Shown here piece by piece: positions 27,445 to 38,678 of a DNA stretch of 64,000 nucleotides. The stretch covers positions 62,001-126,000 of the forward strand of contig NZ_AUTC01000099.1 in the NCBI RefSeq assembly GCF_001461695.1, given 5' to 3'. The first letter of the stretch is position 1. Each line of letters opens with the position of its first letter. This DNA comes from Sinorhizobium fredii USDA 205 (GTDB lineage: Bacteria; Pseudomonadota; Alphaproteobacteria; Rhizobiales; Rhizobiaceae). The notes beneath the pieces were generated by a model that ran no database searches, had not been told where the DNA came from, and saw nothing but the letters and a program-made list of their open reading frames with translations. The translations under genes were made by a program, and so were the position numbers.

Positions 27445-28767
27445 TCACTTCTTGAGTTCGGCCTGATCGGGATTGGCCGGGAAGGCCGGATCCGTCTTCT
27501 TGCCGCGCAAGAGGTCGAGCGCGTAGTTGAGCTGAATGTCGTCCTTGGCTTCCGGCGGCACGTAGGCGACAGAGCCGGAGCCCTCGTCGTTCTCGCTCTG
27601 GCCCTTGATGTGGCCGCGCAGATCGGACTCGCCCTGAGCCTCGACCTTGCCGAGGAGTTCCGGCGGCAGCGGCTGCTCGACCTTGATGTCCGGCGTGATG
27701 CCCGTGCCCTGGATCGACTTGCCCGACGGCGTGTAGTAGAGCGCCGTCGTCAGGCGCAATGCGCCGGCGTCGCCGAGCGGAATGATCGTCTGAACCGAGC
27801 CCTTGCCGAAGGAGCGCGTGCCGAGCACGGTGGCGCGTTTCATATCCTGGAGCGCGCCCGCGACAATCTCCGATGCCGACGCCGAGCCGCCGTTGACGAG
27901 CACGACGACGGGCTTGCCGTCCGTCAGGTCACCCGGCGTCGCATTGAAACGGCGCGTCTCGTCCGGGTTGCGGCCGCGGGTCGAGACGACCTCGCCGCGC
28001 TCCATGAAGGCATCCGAAACATTGATGGCCTGGTCGAGCAGGCCGCCCGGATTGAGGCGCAGGTCGAGGACATAGCCCTTGAGCTTGTCCGCCGGGACGT
28101 CCGCCTTGACCTTCTCGATGCCCTTCTTCAGGTCGTCGAAGGTCTTCTCGGTGAAGGAGATCACCCGGAGATAGCCGACATCGCCTTCGACGCGGTACTT
28201 GACGGCGCGCACGGCGATCACGTCACGAACGATCGTCAGCTCGATCGGCTTTTCCGCACCCTTGCGCAGGATGGTGAGCTTGATCGGCGTGCCGACGGCA
28301 CCGCGCATCTTCTCGACGGCTTCCTCGAGCTTCAGGCCGCGGACGTCCTGGCCGTCGATCTTCGAGATCAGGTCGCCGGCAAGCACGCCGGCGCGGGCGG
28401 CAGGAGTGTCGTCGATCGGGCTTGTCACCTTGACCAGGTCTTCTTCCATCGTCACCTCGATGCCGAGGCCGCCGAATTCGCCGCGCGTCTGGGTCCGCAT
28501 ATCCTCGGCATCGGCCGAGTTCATGTAGCTAGAATGCGGGTCGAGGGAGGAGAGCATGCCATTGATGGCATTCTCGATGAGCTTGTCGTCCTGCGGCGGC
28601 GTCACGTATTGCGCGCGCACACGCTCGAACACATCGCCGAAAATCGCCAGCTCGCGGTACGTGGACGAATTGGCCGCCACGGCCGGGATCGTTGCCGAAT
28701 AGACGACGCCCATCGCCGTCGCCCCCATCAGCGCCCCGACCAGAACAAGTGAAGCTCTACGTATCAT
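27445..28767 (-). CDS. ctpA: Carboxyl-terminal processing protease CtpA
   Basis: Periplasmic S41 serine protease that trims proteins at the C-terminus and affects cell-wall homeostasis. The 440-residue protein has a signal peptide (about 1-32), a PDZ domain (about 85-165) and the peptidase core. The catalytic Ser lies in NGGSASASE and the catalytic Lys in RSFGKGSV. The frame is open to 28842, but ATG at 28767 directly after GGAAAGGCG gives the typical MIRRASLVLVG start and overlaps the envC stop by 11 bases. The downstream terminator closes an envC-ctpA unit. Confidence 0.95.
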   Translation of the reverse strand: MIRRASLVLVGALMGATAMGVVYSATIPAVAANSSTYRELAIFGDVFERVRAQYVTPPQDDKLIENAINGMLSSLDPHSSYMNSADAEDMRTQTRGEFGGLGIEVTMEEDLVKVTSPIDDTPAARAGVLAGDLISKIDGQDVRGLKLEEAVEKMRGAVGTPIKLTILRKGAEKPIELTIVRDVIAVRAVKYRVEGDVGYLRVISFTEKTFDDLKKGIEKVKADVPADKLKGYVLDLRLNPGGLLDQAINVSDAFMERGEVVSTRGRNPDETRRFNATPGDLTDGKPVVVLVNGGSASASEIVAGALQDMKRATVLGTRSFGKGSVQTIIPLGDAGALRLTTALYYTPSGKSIQGTGITPDIKVEQPLPPELLGKVEAQGESDLRGHIKGQSENDEGSGSVAYVPPEAKDDIQLNYALDLLRGKKTDPAFPANPDQAELKK

Positions 28768-30187
28768 TTCGCGCCTTTCCAACCTCTGTTGCGGTCCACC
28801 ACGGTCGGGAATCAACCGGCTTTCCGTCTTTTCGGAATTCAATGTAAATCGTTGGCCTGTCCGTTTCCAGCGTCAAGGCCGTCGCACTCGCCACTCTTTT
28901 TGCACCCATCGTCGCGATCGGCTCGCCTGCCACGACGAATTGCCCGGGGCGGACGCCCACACCTTCCATTCCGGCCAGCACGATATGGTAGCCGTCGCCG
29001 GGATTGAGGATGATCATCTGGCCGTAACTGCGGAAGCTGCCGGCATAGACGATCCAGCCGTCCGCCGGCGTAGTCACCAGCGCGCCTGCATTGGTTTCCA
29101 GCATGATCCCCTGCAGCGAGTGCCCGGTGCCGTCCGCGTCGCCGAATTGCCGCAGGATCGAGCCTGCGGCCGGATAGCTGAGCCTCTGTTGCAATTCCGA
29201 AAACACGTATGCGGGCGCAATGCGGTTTTTGTCGGGCACCGCGCTCTTGGCCAATTCCCGTGCCGCCTCGCGCTCGGCTTCGTTCATCCGCAGCCGTTCC
29301 TCCTCCTGGGCGCGCGCCGCCGCGGCCGCCTCTCGCACCGAGGATATCTCGTTTTCGATCGAGGAGATCAGCCCCTCGAGATTGGTCGCCTGCAGGGCGA
29401 GTTCCTCTGCCTTGCGCTGTTCGGAGGCGAGTTCCATCGCGTTCCGCTGCCGCAGCTTGTCCTTCTCGGCGGCGAGCATCGACATGCGCCGCTCTTCCTC
29501 GAGATTGGCGGTCATCGTCGCCGTCAGATCGTCCCGCTGCCTGGCGATGCCGGCGCGGATGTCGGCAAGCGCCTTGAGGTCGGCAACGAGACTGTCGGTC
29601 TGCTCGCGTATCTCCGGAACGACCGCACCGAGCAGGATGGCGCTGCGGACCGAACCAAGTGCGTCTTCCGGCGTCACCAGGATCGCCGGCGGCGGGTTGC
29701 GGCCCATGCGCTGCAGTGCAGCGAGCACTTCGGCAAGCACGCCGCGCCGGGCCCGGAGCGAACGCTTGACCACGTCCTCCTTGGCGCGCAACTCGTTGAG
29801 CTTCGTCTCTCCCTCGGAAATCTGTCGCTCGAGCTCCTGGCGCTTCGCGGCCGAATCGACGATCGCCGAGCGCAGCGCCGCATTGCTCTTGTCGATCTCG
29901 GCAATCGTCTGCTCGAGAGCCCCGGCGCGCTCGCGCGAAAGGCTGATCGTCTTCGACAGCGCGTCCAGTTCGCTGCGCGTGCTGTCACGTCTCGAGGCGA
30001 GGCCGGCAGCGGGATCCGGGGGGCCCTGCTTCGCGTCGGCCGGGGCGGAAGCGTCCACGGCGGAATCCTGCGCAACGGCCGCTCCGCAAATCGGCAGAAG
30101 AACGGCGGCGATCGCCGCAAGCCGACCGATCTGCGCCACATCAAATCTCGTCCGGGCCACCTCGGCTCTGTTCCTGGCGCGCGTCAT
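28757..30187 (-). CDS. envC: Murein hydrolase activator EnvC (degenerate LytM)
   Basis: A 476-residue periplasmic protein with a signal peptide (about residues 15-39, ending AVAQDS), two long coiled coils (about 55-150 and 200-310) and a C-terminal M23/LytM domain (about 345-470). The zinc ligands of active LytM enzymes are lost: the HxxxD position reads GHSLQGIML and the HxH position reads YHIVLAGME. This marks an activator of amidases rather than a hydrolase. It is directly linked to ctpA by an 11-base overlap. Confidence 0.92.
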   Translation of the reverse strand: MTRARNRAEVARTRFDVAQIGRLAAIAAVLLPICGAAVAQDSAVDASAPADAKQGPPDPAAGLASRRDSTRSELDALSKTISLSRERAGALEQTIAEIDKSNAALRSAIVDSAAKRQELERQISEGETKLNELRAKEDVVKRSLRARRGVLAEVLAALQRMGRNPPPAILVTPEDALGSVRSAILLGAVVPEIREQTDSLVADLKALADIRAGIARQRDDLTATMTANLEEERRMSMLAAEKDKLRQRNAMELASEQRKAEELALQATNLEGLISSIENEISSVREAAAAARAQEEERLRMNEAEREAARELAKSAVPDKNRIAPAYVFSELQQRLSYPAAGSILRQFGDADGTGHSLQGIMLETNAGALVTTPADGWIVYAGSFRSYGQMIILNPGDGYHIVLAGMEGVGVRPGQFVVAGEPIATMGAKRVASATALTLETDRPTIYIEFRKDGKPVDSRPWWTATEVGKARNDT

Positions 30188-30354
30188 CCTGTCTCGTGGG
30201 GCTAGTGAATAAATCAGGAGACCCTAATCCGATTTGGCGGAGGCCACCAATACATATTCTTGTTATCGCCCGGCAAGGGTTCAGGGAGGCGCTGCCCTTC
30301 GTCGAATCGTCGCCGATCCAAAACCATGCGATGAAGGACAAGTAGCCATGGAGT

Positions 30355-30515
30355 GCCCCTCATCCCGCTGCCGCGACCTTCTCCCCGCAGCGCGGGGAGA
30401 AGGGACAAGCCGCGCCTGCAATTCCCAACGAGCCGGCGAGCGGGGCGGGGCGCCGCCGCGAATCCCCTTCGCCCCGCTCGCGGGGAGAAGGTGGCCGGCA
30501 GGCCGGATGAGGGGC
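30355..30515. repeat. RIME-type element, long form
   Basis: A 161-bp element with GCCCCTCA (30355-30362) and TGAGGGGC (30508-30515) ends and two internal hairpins (TTCTCCCCGC.../GCGGGGAGAAG). It occupies most of the 330-bp gap between rlmH and envC. I see no gene in the rest of that gap. Confidence 0.88.
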
Positions 30516-30517
30516 GA

Positions 30518-31000
30518 CTATGCTCGGTGATAGGGGTGGCCGGCGAGAATGGTCACGGCACGATAGAGCTGTTCGGCGATGAGGATGCGCACGAGCTGAT
30601 GCGGCCAGGTCATCTTGCCGAGGCACAGAACCGCATCGGCGCGGGCATGAAGGGCCGGATCAAGCCCGTCGGCACCGCCGATGGCGATCATCAGATCGCG
30701 CTTGCCGCCGTCCCGGAAGGTGCCGAGCAGCGTGGCGAAACTTTCCGAATCGAGCGCCTTGCCGCGTTCGTCGAGCAACAGGAGCAGGCTGCCGTCGGCA
30801 AGCGCCTTGTCGAGCTGGGTCGCTTCGTCGCGCTTGCGCGTCTCCGCATTCGCAGCGCGGCTCTCGTTGATTTCGACGACGCGCGCCAGCTCCAGGCCGA
30901 CGGCCGGCCCCGCCTTGGCGAACCGATCGAGATAACGGGCCGCCAAGTCCTTTTCCGGCCCCGCCTTCAGGCGGCCGACTGCGAAAAGTCCGATACGCAT
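30518..31000 (-). CDS. rlmH: 23S rRNA (pseudouridine-1915-N3) methyltransferase RlmH
   Basis: SPOUT methyltransferase that modifies helix 69 of 23S rRNA. The 160-residue protein has the knotted SAM-binding C-terminus: LLLLDERGKALDSESFA (about residues 74-90), IGGADGL (about 106-112) and the terminal LAEQLYRA-type helix ending GHPYHRA, all standard RlmH. It belongs to the rsfS-nadD-proA-proB-obgE block but is separated from rsfS by 261 bases carrying a short palindromic repeat. Confidence 0.96.
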   Translation of the reverse strand: MRIGLFAVGRLKAGPEKDLAARYLDRFAKAGPAVGLELARVVEINESRAANAETRKRDEATQLDKALADGSLLLLLDERGKALDSESFATLLGTFRDGGKRDLMIAIGGADGLDPALHARADAVLCLGKMTWPHQLVRILIAEQLYRAVTILAGHPYHRA

Positions 31001-31094
31001 TGACCCGCTCCGTCCCCACCGGCATCCGATCGACGACTGCGTACTTCCTTAGACCATCGCCGGGCTTAAGGACAAGACACGCAGCAATTCAAAG

Positions 31095-31140
31095 TGCTAC
31101 AGCGGTCTTTGTGCGTCTGAAGGACGCACGGCGCTGTAGG
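31095..31140. repeat. Short palindromic repeat, CTACAG...CTGTAG type
   Basis: Outer arms CTACAG (31097-31102) and CTGTAG (31134-31139) enclose an inner hairpin TGCGTC/GACGCA. It lies in the rlmH-rsfS gap and belongs to the same family as 25353-25399 and 47125-47171. Confidence 0.78.
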
Positions 31141-31261
31141 TTTCGATCGGCAAAAACCCTCTTGCTGCCATCCACCCGATCGGGTGATGACAGCCCTATC
31201 TCAAATCGGCACCGGTTGTCGCTCCGTCCTGAGGCTATGGGTCAGGGACGGGCGGCGCGTC

Positions 31262-31744
31262 TCAGTGCAGGGTGCTGTCCTCGATCTCCGGAGCCGCCCA
31301 CATCTTTTCGATGTTGTAGAACTCCCGGATCTCGGGCCGGAAGATGTGAACGATCACATCGCCGGTGTCGATCAGCACCCAGTCGCCACCCTCGAGACCC
31401 TCGACGCGGGGATTGCCAAGGCCCTCGTCCTTCAGGTCCGTCACCAGGTGGTCGGCAATGGCCATCACATGCCTGTTCGAACGCCCGGAGACGACGACCA
31501 TGAAGTCTCCCAGCGCCGACTTTCCGGCAATGTTGATGCTGATAATGTCTTCTGCCTTTGAGTCCTCTAGGCTTTCGAGGACCAGCTTAAGCGCACGGAC
31601 AGCGGCTTCGTCGCTCGATCCCGTGCTGCGCGGGAATGCGGAGACCGCATATCCCTTGGCGTGTGCTGTTGTCAGGGTCTTTCCTTTCCGAATGAACAGA
31701 ACAAGCACTTCCGGTTCGTGATCTGAGGTCGAACCGTGTGTCAA
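31262..31744 (-). CDS. rsfS: Ribosome silencing factor RsfS
   Basis: Binds L14 and blocks subunit joining under starvation. The core from ALKLVLESLEDSKAEDIISI through FMVVVSGRSNRHVMAIADHL and DWVLIDTGDVIVHIF to EFYNIEKMW is complete. The open frame begins with TTG at 31744, giving 160 residues, but the first 35 are not family-like and no ATG is available. The true start may be an internal GTG. It lies between nadD and rlmH in the conserved order. Confidence 0.92.
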   Translation of the reverse strand: MTHGSTSDHEPEVLVLFIRKGKTLTTAHAKGYAVSAFPRSTGSSDEAAVRALKLVLESLEDSKAEDIISINIAGKSALGDFMVVVSGRSNRHVMAIADHLVTDLKDEGLGNPRVEGLEGGDWVLIDTGDVIVHIFRPEIREFYNIEKMWAAPEIEDSTLH

Positions 31745-31798
31745 ATGTAGGCACCAAACCGGTGCGGTTTCAAGACGCGAGAAATAAATGACGGGAAT

Positions 31799-32407
31799 TC
31801 ACCCGGATTTGGCGGAACGAAGCGCCGTCGAACTCAAGGACGAGCGGGGGCCGTGGATGAAGGTCCAGGCCGGCGCCCTTCGAAACGCCAGCGTCGGCGC
31901 GTCGTCCTCGTCGATTCGCGCATGGTGGAAAGTCATCGCCATGCGCGACGACAGATAGGCGAGCGTCGCGCCCGGCCGGTCGATCACCGCGATCGGGAAG
32001 GTGCCGACGATCCGGCGCCAGTTCTGCCAGCGGTGGAAGCTGCGGAGATTGTCCGCCCCCATGACCCAGACGAAGCGGACGCCGCGATTGCGCCGCCGGA
32101 CGAATTCCAAGGTGCGCGCCGTATAGCTCTGGCCGAGCGCCTCTTCGAAGGCGGTGACCTTGATGCGCGGGTTGCGGGCGATCTTCTCGCTCATTGCGAT
32201 GCGCTCGGCGAGCGGTGCGAGATTGTTGTGGTCCTTCAGCGGATTGCCGGGCGTCACCATCCACCAGAGCTGGTCGAGCCCGAGCTTCTGCAGCGCCGTC
32301 TCGGCGACCAGCACATGGCCGGCATGGGGCGGGTTGAAGGACCCGCCGAACAGGCCGACCGCCATGCCGCCTTCGACATGCGGCATGCGCAGATATCTTG
32401 GCTTCAC
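31799..32407 (-). CDS. nadD: Nicotinate-nucleotide adenylyltransferase
   Basis: Forms nicotinic acid adenine dinucleotide from NaMN and ATP in NAD synthesis. The nucleotidyltransferase motif GLFGGSFNPPHAGHVLVAE (GSFNPPHxGH) lies at about residues 17-35 and ISSTxxR-like SSLSSTALR near the C-terminus. The start could be GTG at 32407 or ATG at 32386 (MPHVEGGM); both retain the full domain. About 195-202 residues, normal length. It follows proA by 14-35 bases and precedes rsfS. Confidence 0.94.
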   Translation of the reverse strand: MKPRYLRMPHVEGGMAVGLFGGSFNPPHAGHVLVAETALQKLGLDQLWWMVTPGNPLKDHNNLAPLAERIAMSEKIARNPRIKVTAFEEALGQSYTARTLEFVRRRNRGVRFVWVMGADNLRSFHRWQNWRRIVGTFPIAVIDRPGATLAYLSSRMAMTFHHARIDEDDAPTLAFRRAPAWTFIHGPRSSLSSTALRSAKSG

Positions 32408-32421
32408 ATCGGCAGGGGTCG

Positions 32422-33705
32422 TCAGGGCCGCACCTGTCCCGTGCCGCGCACGCGATATTTGAACGAGGTGAGCTGTTCGACGCCAACGGGGCCGCGGGCA
32501 TGCATCTTGCCCGTGGCAATGCCGATCTCGCCCCCCATGCCGAACTCGCCGCCATCGGCAAATTGCGTCGAGGCGTTGTGCAGGAGGATCGCCGAGTCGA
32601 TTTCCGTGAAGAAGCGCTCGACGACGGCCGGATCCTCGGCAATCACCGCCTCGGTATGGGCCGAGGACCACGTGTTGATGTGCTCGATGGCGCCGGAAAT
32701 GCCATCGACGAGCTTTGCCGAGATGATCGCGTCCAGATATTCGGTTGCCCAGTCTTCGTCGCCCGCCACTTTCAGGCCGGGAAGCAGGCCTTGCAACTCT
32801 TCCGAGACGCGTACTTCGCAGCCGGCGTCGAGGAGCCCCCGGAGCAGCGGTCTTGCCAACCGGTCGGTGGCGTTGCTGTCGATCAACAGGGTTTCGGCGG
32901 CGCCGCAAATGCCGGTGCGGCGCATCTTGGCATTGACGACGATTCTTGCCGCCATGTCGAGATCGGCCGACGCGTCGACATAGACATGGCAGAGGCCCTC
33001 GAGATGCGCGAAAACCGGTACGCGGGCCTCGTTCTGGACGCGGGCGACGAGGCTCTTTCCGCCGCGCGGCACGATCACGTCGATCGCGCCATTGAGGCCC
33101 GAAAGCATGGCGCCGACGGCCGCGCGGTCGGCGACCGGAACCATCTGGATCGCATCCTCAGGCAGGCCCGCCGCCTTCAGCCCCTCGACGAGGCAGGCAT
33201 GGATCGCCCGTGACGAATGGAAGCTGTCGGAGCCGCCGCGCAGGATCACGGCATTGCCGGCCTTGAGGCAAAGCGCGCCGGCATCGGCCGTGACATTGGG
33301 GCGGCTCTCATAGATCACCCCGATGACGCCGAGCGGCGTTCGGACCCGCTCGATATGCAGCCCGTTCGGCCGGTCCCATTCGGCGATGATATCGCCGACC
33401 GGATCCTTGAACGCGGCGATCGCCCGGATGCCGTCGGCCATGTCGCGGATACGGCCTTCCGTCAGCGTCAGCCGGTCGATGAAGGCCTTGGCGACGCCAC
33501 TTTCCCGCGCGTTTTCGAGATCGACCGCGTTGGCGGCGAGGATCTCGCCGCTCTTCGCGATGATCGCCTCCGCCATGGCGACAAGCGCCGCATGTTTGCG
33601 CTCGGCGCTGGCAATGGCGAGCGGCCGGGCCGCTGCCTTGGCACGCCGGCCGATCTCCAACATGATTGCGTCGACGTCTGCGCCGTTCCTGGCCGCCTCA
33701 AGCAT
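32422..33705 (-). CDS. proA: Gamma-glutamyl phosphate reductase
   Basis: Second step of proline biosynthesis: reduces gamma-glutamyl phosphate to glutamate semialdehyde with NADPH. The 427-residue ALDH-fold enzyme carries the catalytic Cys in [13 protein letters not shown] and the signature [11 protein letters not shown] upstream. The frame is open to 33726, but ATG at 33705 ([15 protein letters not shown]) matches homologues. It overlaps the proB 3' end by 8 bases, consistent with a proB-proA complex. Confidence 0.96.
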   Translation of the reverse strand: MLEAARNGADVDAIMLEIGRRAKAAARPLAIASAERKHAALVAMAEAIIAKSGEILAANAVDLENARESGVAKAFIDRLTLTEGRIRDMADGIRAIAAFKDPVGDIIAEWDRPNGLHIERVRTPLGVIGVIYESRPNVTADAGALCLKAGNAVILRGGSDSFHSSRAIHACLVEGLKAAGLPEDAIQMVPVADRAAVGAMLSGLNGAIDVIVPRGGKSLVARVQNEARVPVFAHLEGLCHVYVDASADLDMAARIVVNAKMRRTGICGAAETLLIDSNATDRLARPLLRGLLDAGCEVRVSEELQGLLPGLKVAGDEDWATEYLDAIISAKLVDGISGAIEHINTWSSAHTEAVIAEDPAVVERFFTEIDSAILLHNASTQFADGGEFGMGGEIGIATGKMHARGPVGVEQLTSFKYRVRGTGQVRP

Positions 33706-34879
33706 GGAGCTTGCCCCTCTTCTCATTCCCTCCCTCCTCGGACCGCGCGCCGGAGGGAGCCGTCATGACCATATCGTCGCGGTGCACCATGGCGGTGCGG
33801 CCGGCATAGCCGAGGATCGCAGCGATCTCGGCCGATTTCTTGCCGGCGATCTGGCGCGCGTCGTCGGCGTCATAGCCGGCAAGGCCGCGGGCGATCTCGC
33901 GGCCGGAATGGTTAAGGATCGCAATGGTGTCGCCGCGGCTGAACGTTCCCGACACCTGCCGGACACCGGCCGGCAGCAGGCTCTTGCCGGAACGCAGTGC
34001 CGTCTCCGCCCCGGCGTCGATCGTCAACGAACCGGCCGGCAGGAGCTGCCCGGCGATCCAGGTCTTGCGGGCCGTCACCGGCGAACCGGAAGGCGCGAAC
34101 CAGGAGGAGCGGGCGCCGGCCTCGATCGCCTTCAGCGGGTGCTCCGGCTTCCCGGAGGCGATGATCATCGCGCAGCCGGCGGTGGTGGCGATCTTGCCGG
34201 CATCGATCTTGGTGCGCATGCCGCCGCGCGACAGCTCGGAGGCCGCGCCGCCTGCCATCGCCTCGATCTCCGGGGTGATCTCGGCAATCGACTCGAGGAA
34301 GCGGGCCTCCGGATCGAGATGCGGCGGAGCCGTATAGAGGCCGTCGATATCGGACAGCAGGACGAGCAGGTCGGCGCCGACCATCGTCGCGACCCGGGCG
34401 GCTAGCCGGTCGTTGTCGCCGTAGCGGATCTCGGTGGTGGCGACCGTGTCGTTCTCGTTGATGATCGGCACGGAGCCGAGCTTCAGCAACTGGTTGATCG
34501 TGGCGCGCGCATTCAAGTAGCGGCGGCGCTCCTCCGTATCGCCGAGCGTCAACAGGATCTGCCCGGCGATGATCTGATCGGTCGAAAGGCTTTCCGACCA
34601 GGCGCGCGCCAGGGCGATCTGGCCGACGGCGGCCGCCGCCTGGCTTTCCTCGAGCTTTAGGGCGCCGGCCGGCAGGTTCAGCACGGTGCGGCCGAGCGCG
34701 ATGGCACCCGAGGAGACGACCAGCACCTCGACGCCCTTCGCCTTCAGCGCGGCGATATCGGCGCACATGGCGTCGAGCCAGCTCTTCTTCAGCCCGCTCT
34801 TGCGGTCGACGAGGAGCGCCGAGCCGATCTTGATGACGATCCGACGGTATTTTTCGAGCGGTCTGCGGGTCGCGGCCAT
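33698..34879 (-). CDS. proB: Glutamate 5-kinase
   Basis: First committed and feedback-regulated step of proline synthesis. The 393-residue product has an amino-acid-kinase domain (about 1-265; [11 protein letters not shown]-like [10 protein letters not shown] near residue 15, [18 protein letters not shown] near 150) and a C-terminal PUA domain (about 285-370), the full-length form. Its start is 1 base after the obgE stop and it overlaps proA, so obgE-proB-proA are translated in series. Confidence 0.97.
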   Translation of the reverse strand: MAATRRPLEKYRRIVIKIGSALLVDRKSGLKKSWLDAMCADIAALKAKGVEVLVVSSGAIALGRTVLNLPAGALKLEESQAAAAVGQIALARAWSESLSTDQIIAGQILLTLGDTEERRRYLNARATINQLLKLGSVPIINENDTVATTEIRYGDNDRLAARVATMVGADLLVLLSDIDGLYTAPPHLDPEARFLESIAEITPEIEAMAGGAASELSRGGMRTKIDAGKIATTAGCAMIIASGKPEHPLKAIEAGARSSWFAPSGSPVTARKTWIAGQLLPAGSLTIDAGAETALRSGKSLLPAGVRQVSGTFSRGDTIAILNHSGREIARGLAGYDADDARQIAGKKSAEIAAILGYAGRTAMVHRDDMVMTAPSGARSEEGGNEKRGKLHA

Positions 34880-34880
34880 C

Positions 34881-36646
<1,766 letters not shown>

Positions 36647-36650
<4 letters not shown>

Positions 36651-37279
36651 CGCATGCCTCCCCAGCTCTTGAGCGAAACCCAGGTCTTGCGGTCGAGCCT
36701 GTACCATTCGACGGCGACGGTGCCGCCGAGCGCCAGGCTGTCGACCATGCCGGAGCCCTGGAACTGAAAGCCGCACTTCTGGACGACCCGGCGCGAGGCC
36801 ATGTTCATGACCCGGCAGCGCGCATCGATCTGGTCGATGTCGCGGGTGCGGAAGGCCATGTCGGTCAGCGCCTGCACCGCTTCGGTGGCATAGCCCTGGT
36901 TCCAGTAAGGCTCGCCCAGCCAGTAGCCGAGCTCGACCGTCCTGCCGTCGGCATGCGGCTCGATCCCGCAGCAGCCGAGGAATGCGCCATTGTCCGCTTT
37001 GGTGATCGCGTAGACGCACTTGCCAATCGTGCCGGCTTTTGTGCGTCGCACGAAATCGGCCGCATCCACCGTGGTGTACGGGTGCGGCATGCGCGAGACC
37101 ATGGTGGCGATATTGGCGTTGTTGGCAAGATGGGCAAGGGCGTCGATATCGTCTTCGTGGGGCGTGCGCAAAACGAGCCGGGGCGATAACAATATCGGGC
37201 AGTCGGTCCTTGACCGTTGAGGCCTCAGCCTTTGTTCGGGAGACCGGGATTGGTCTTCCCTGACGAGCTCGGTTTGCAT
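36647..37279 (-). CDS. GNAT family acetyltransferase (RimJ/RimL type)
   Basis: A 210-residue acetyltransferase. The core begins ILLSPRLVLRTPHEDDIDAL, and the acetyl-CoA loop is YWLGEPYWNQGYATEAVQAL (about residues 118-137 from the ATG at 37279). Members acetylate ribosomal protein N-termini or small molecules, and position next to rpmA-rplU makes a ribosomal substrate an attractive guess, nothing more. ATG at 37297 is an alternative start. It overlaps the next GNAT by 4 bases; the pair probably arose by duplication. Confidence 0.88.
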
Positions 37280-37301
37280 GGTTCTTCCTCCAGACATGCG
37301 A

Positions 37302-37335
37302 AAAGGGGAGTTGGGTATTGCCCCATCTCCCCTTT
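37302..37335 (-). terminator. Intrinsic terminator of rplU-rpmA
   Basis: On the minus strand AAAGGGGAG / CTCCCCTTT hairpin arms (37327-37335 and 37302-37310) are followed by TCGC. It lies about 75 bases after the rpmA stop. The T-run is short. Confidence 0.7.
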
Positions 37336-37410
37336 GAAGTCTGGCTTCGGAACCTTGCGGGTGCGTCAGCCGGGTCGATGAGACGCCGGCTGTTTTAGAG
37401 CGCTACCGGC

Positions 37411-37680
37411 TTATTCCGCTGCTTCGGCTTTCGGCATTACAGACACGTAGACTCGGCCGTTGGCCTTCGTACGGAAGTCCACGTTGCCGGCCGCAAGCGC
37501 AAAAATCGTATGGTCCTTGCCGAGGCCGACATTGGCGCCGGCATGCCACTTGGTGCCGCGCTGGCGCACGATGATGTTGCCTGCAATGACGGCTTCGCCG
37601 CCGAACTTCTTCACGCCAAGGCGCTTGGACTCAGAATCGCGACCGTTGCGCGACGAACCGCCAGCTTTTTTGTGTGCCAT
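37411..37680 (-). CDS. rpmA: 50S ribosomal protein L27
   Basis: Structural protein of the large subunit reaching the peptidyl-transferase centre. The 89-residue sequence starts [20 protein letters not shown], the standard L27 N-terminus, and keeps [19 protein letters not shown]. It does not carry the cleavable Firmicutes-type extension. It follows rplU by 32 bases in one operon. Confidence 0.98.
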   Translation of the reverse strand: MAHKKAGGSSRNGRDSESKRLGVKKFGGEAVIAGNIIVRQRGTKWHAGANVGLGKDHTIFALAAGNVDFRTKANGRVYVSVMPKAEAAE

Positions 37681-37712
37681 TGGTGTTCTCCTTTAAACCT
37701 TCGATCCCGGAC

Positions 37713-38084
37713 TCAGTTTGCAGCTTCAGCGGCGGCTTCGGTCTTCTTCGAAGCCTTCTTCGCCTTGCCGCCGGCGGCAGCGATGTCCAGGATGCGGACG
37801 ACCGTCTGATGCTGGCGATGGCCGCGCGAACGCTTGGAGTTCTGGCGGCGGCGCTTCTTGAAGGCGATGACCTTCTTGGCGCGGCCCTGGTCCACAACTT
37901 CGGCGCTGACGACGGCACCTTCGACAAACGGAGCACCGATGGTTGCATCGGCGCCGACGCCGACCATCAGGATCTCGGTGAATTCGATCTTGTCGCCTGC
38001 AACGCCTTCCAGCTTTTCGATGGTGATGACGTCGTCGGCTGCCACGCGGTACTGCTTACCGCCGGTCTTGATGACTGCGAACAT
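37713..38084 (-). CDS. rplU: 50S ribosomal protein L21
   Basis: Large-subunit structural protein, the upstream partner of L27. The 123-residue product starts [15 protein letters not shown]. The [19 protein letters not shown] segment (about 79-97) is the conserved RNA-binding signature. The ~20-residue Ala/Lys-rich C-terminal tail ([19 protein letters not shown]) is an extension common in rhizobia. A sigma-70-like promoter lies 172 bases upstream. Confidence 0.98.
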   Translation of the reverse strand: MFAVIKTGGKQYRVAADDVITIEKLEGVAGDKIEFTEILMVGVGADATIGAPFVEGAVVSAEVVDQGRAKKVIAFKKRRRQNSKRSRGHRQHQTVVRILDIAAAGGKAKKASKKTEAAAEAAN

Positions 38085-38255
38085 ATTTTATCCTTTCATG
38101 TTCGGTCCGGCTCTTTGCCTGGAAAAGCAAGGCCGTCTTTTTGTCAGTCGTTCATATTGAGCGGAGCGCCGCAGGGAAACCCTCGACCTCCACCAGTGAA
38201 CGGGCACAAACCATGACCCGGCGCGGTGCGGGCAGGCCACACCACTTCATGGCGC

Positions 38256-38284
38256 GGATTAAGGGAGTCGCCCTTCCTTGTCAA
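38256..38284 (-). promoter_or_regulatory. rplU-rpmA promoter
   Basis: On the minus strand TTGACA (38284-38279) and TAATCC (38261-38256) are separated by exactly 17 bases. Transcripts would start near 38248, leaving a leader of about 165 nt. Confidence 0.65.
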
Positions 38285-38326
38285 GGCGAAAGGCACTGAG
38301 TTGAAGATATTCTTCCTTCTGCCCCC

Positions 38327-38355
38327 TTGTCAGCGGCGGAAACTGTCGCTATGAA
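38327..38355 (+). promoter_or_regulatory. tRNA-Ser promoter
   Basis: TTGTCA (38327-38332) and TATGAA (38350-38355) are separated by 17 bases and lie 35 bases upstream of the mature tRNA. Confidence 0.65.
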
Positions 38356-38389
38356 CCGGCCGCGCTCAGATAGCGCCAACCGGCCCCGC

Positions 38390-38479
38390 GGAGAGGTGGC
38401 AGAGTGGTTGAATGCACCGCACTCGAAATGCGGCATGGGTGCAAGCCCATCGGGGGTTCGAATCCCCCCCTCTCCGCCA
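38390..38479 (+). tRNA. tRNA-Ser (CGA)
   Basis: A 90-nt class II tRNA with encoded CCA. The acceptor is GGAGAGG/CCTCTCC with discriminator G, the anticodon loop is CTCGAAA with anticodon CGA, a long variable arm (CATGGGTGCAAGCCCATC) is present, and the T-arm is GGGGGTTCGAATCCCCC. Confidence 0.97.
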
Positions 38480-38678
38480 TCTTCGTCAGAAATTCAAAGC
38501 ATTATCACGGACCCGGCTCGTGCTCGCAGTCGGGTGTTTTGCCGGAGGACGGCTCAAATCGCGCGTCTTGCCTCTGACGCACCTACCGAGCCGCCCCGAA
38601 TCGGTAGTGTCGCGTCACTATTCTTTCGCAAAAGTTGCACAATAATGATAGTTGGACATGTCGGCCCCGGGGGACGAA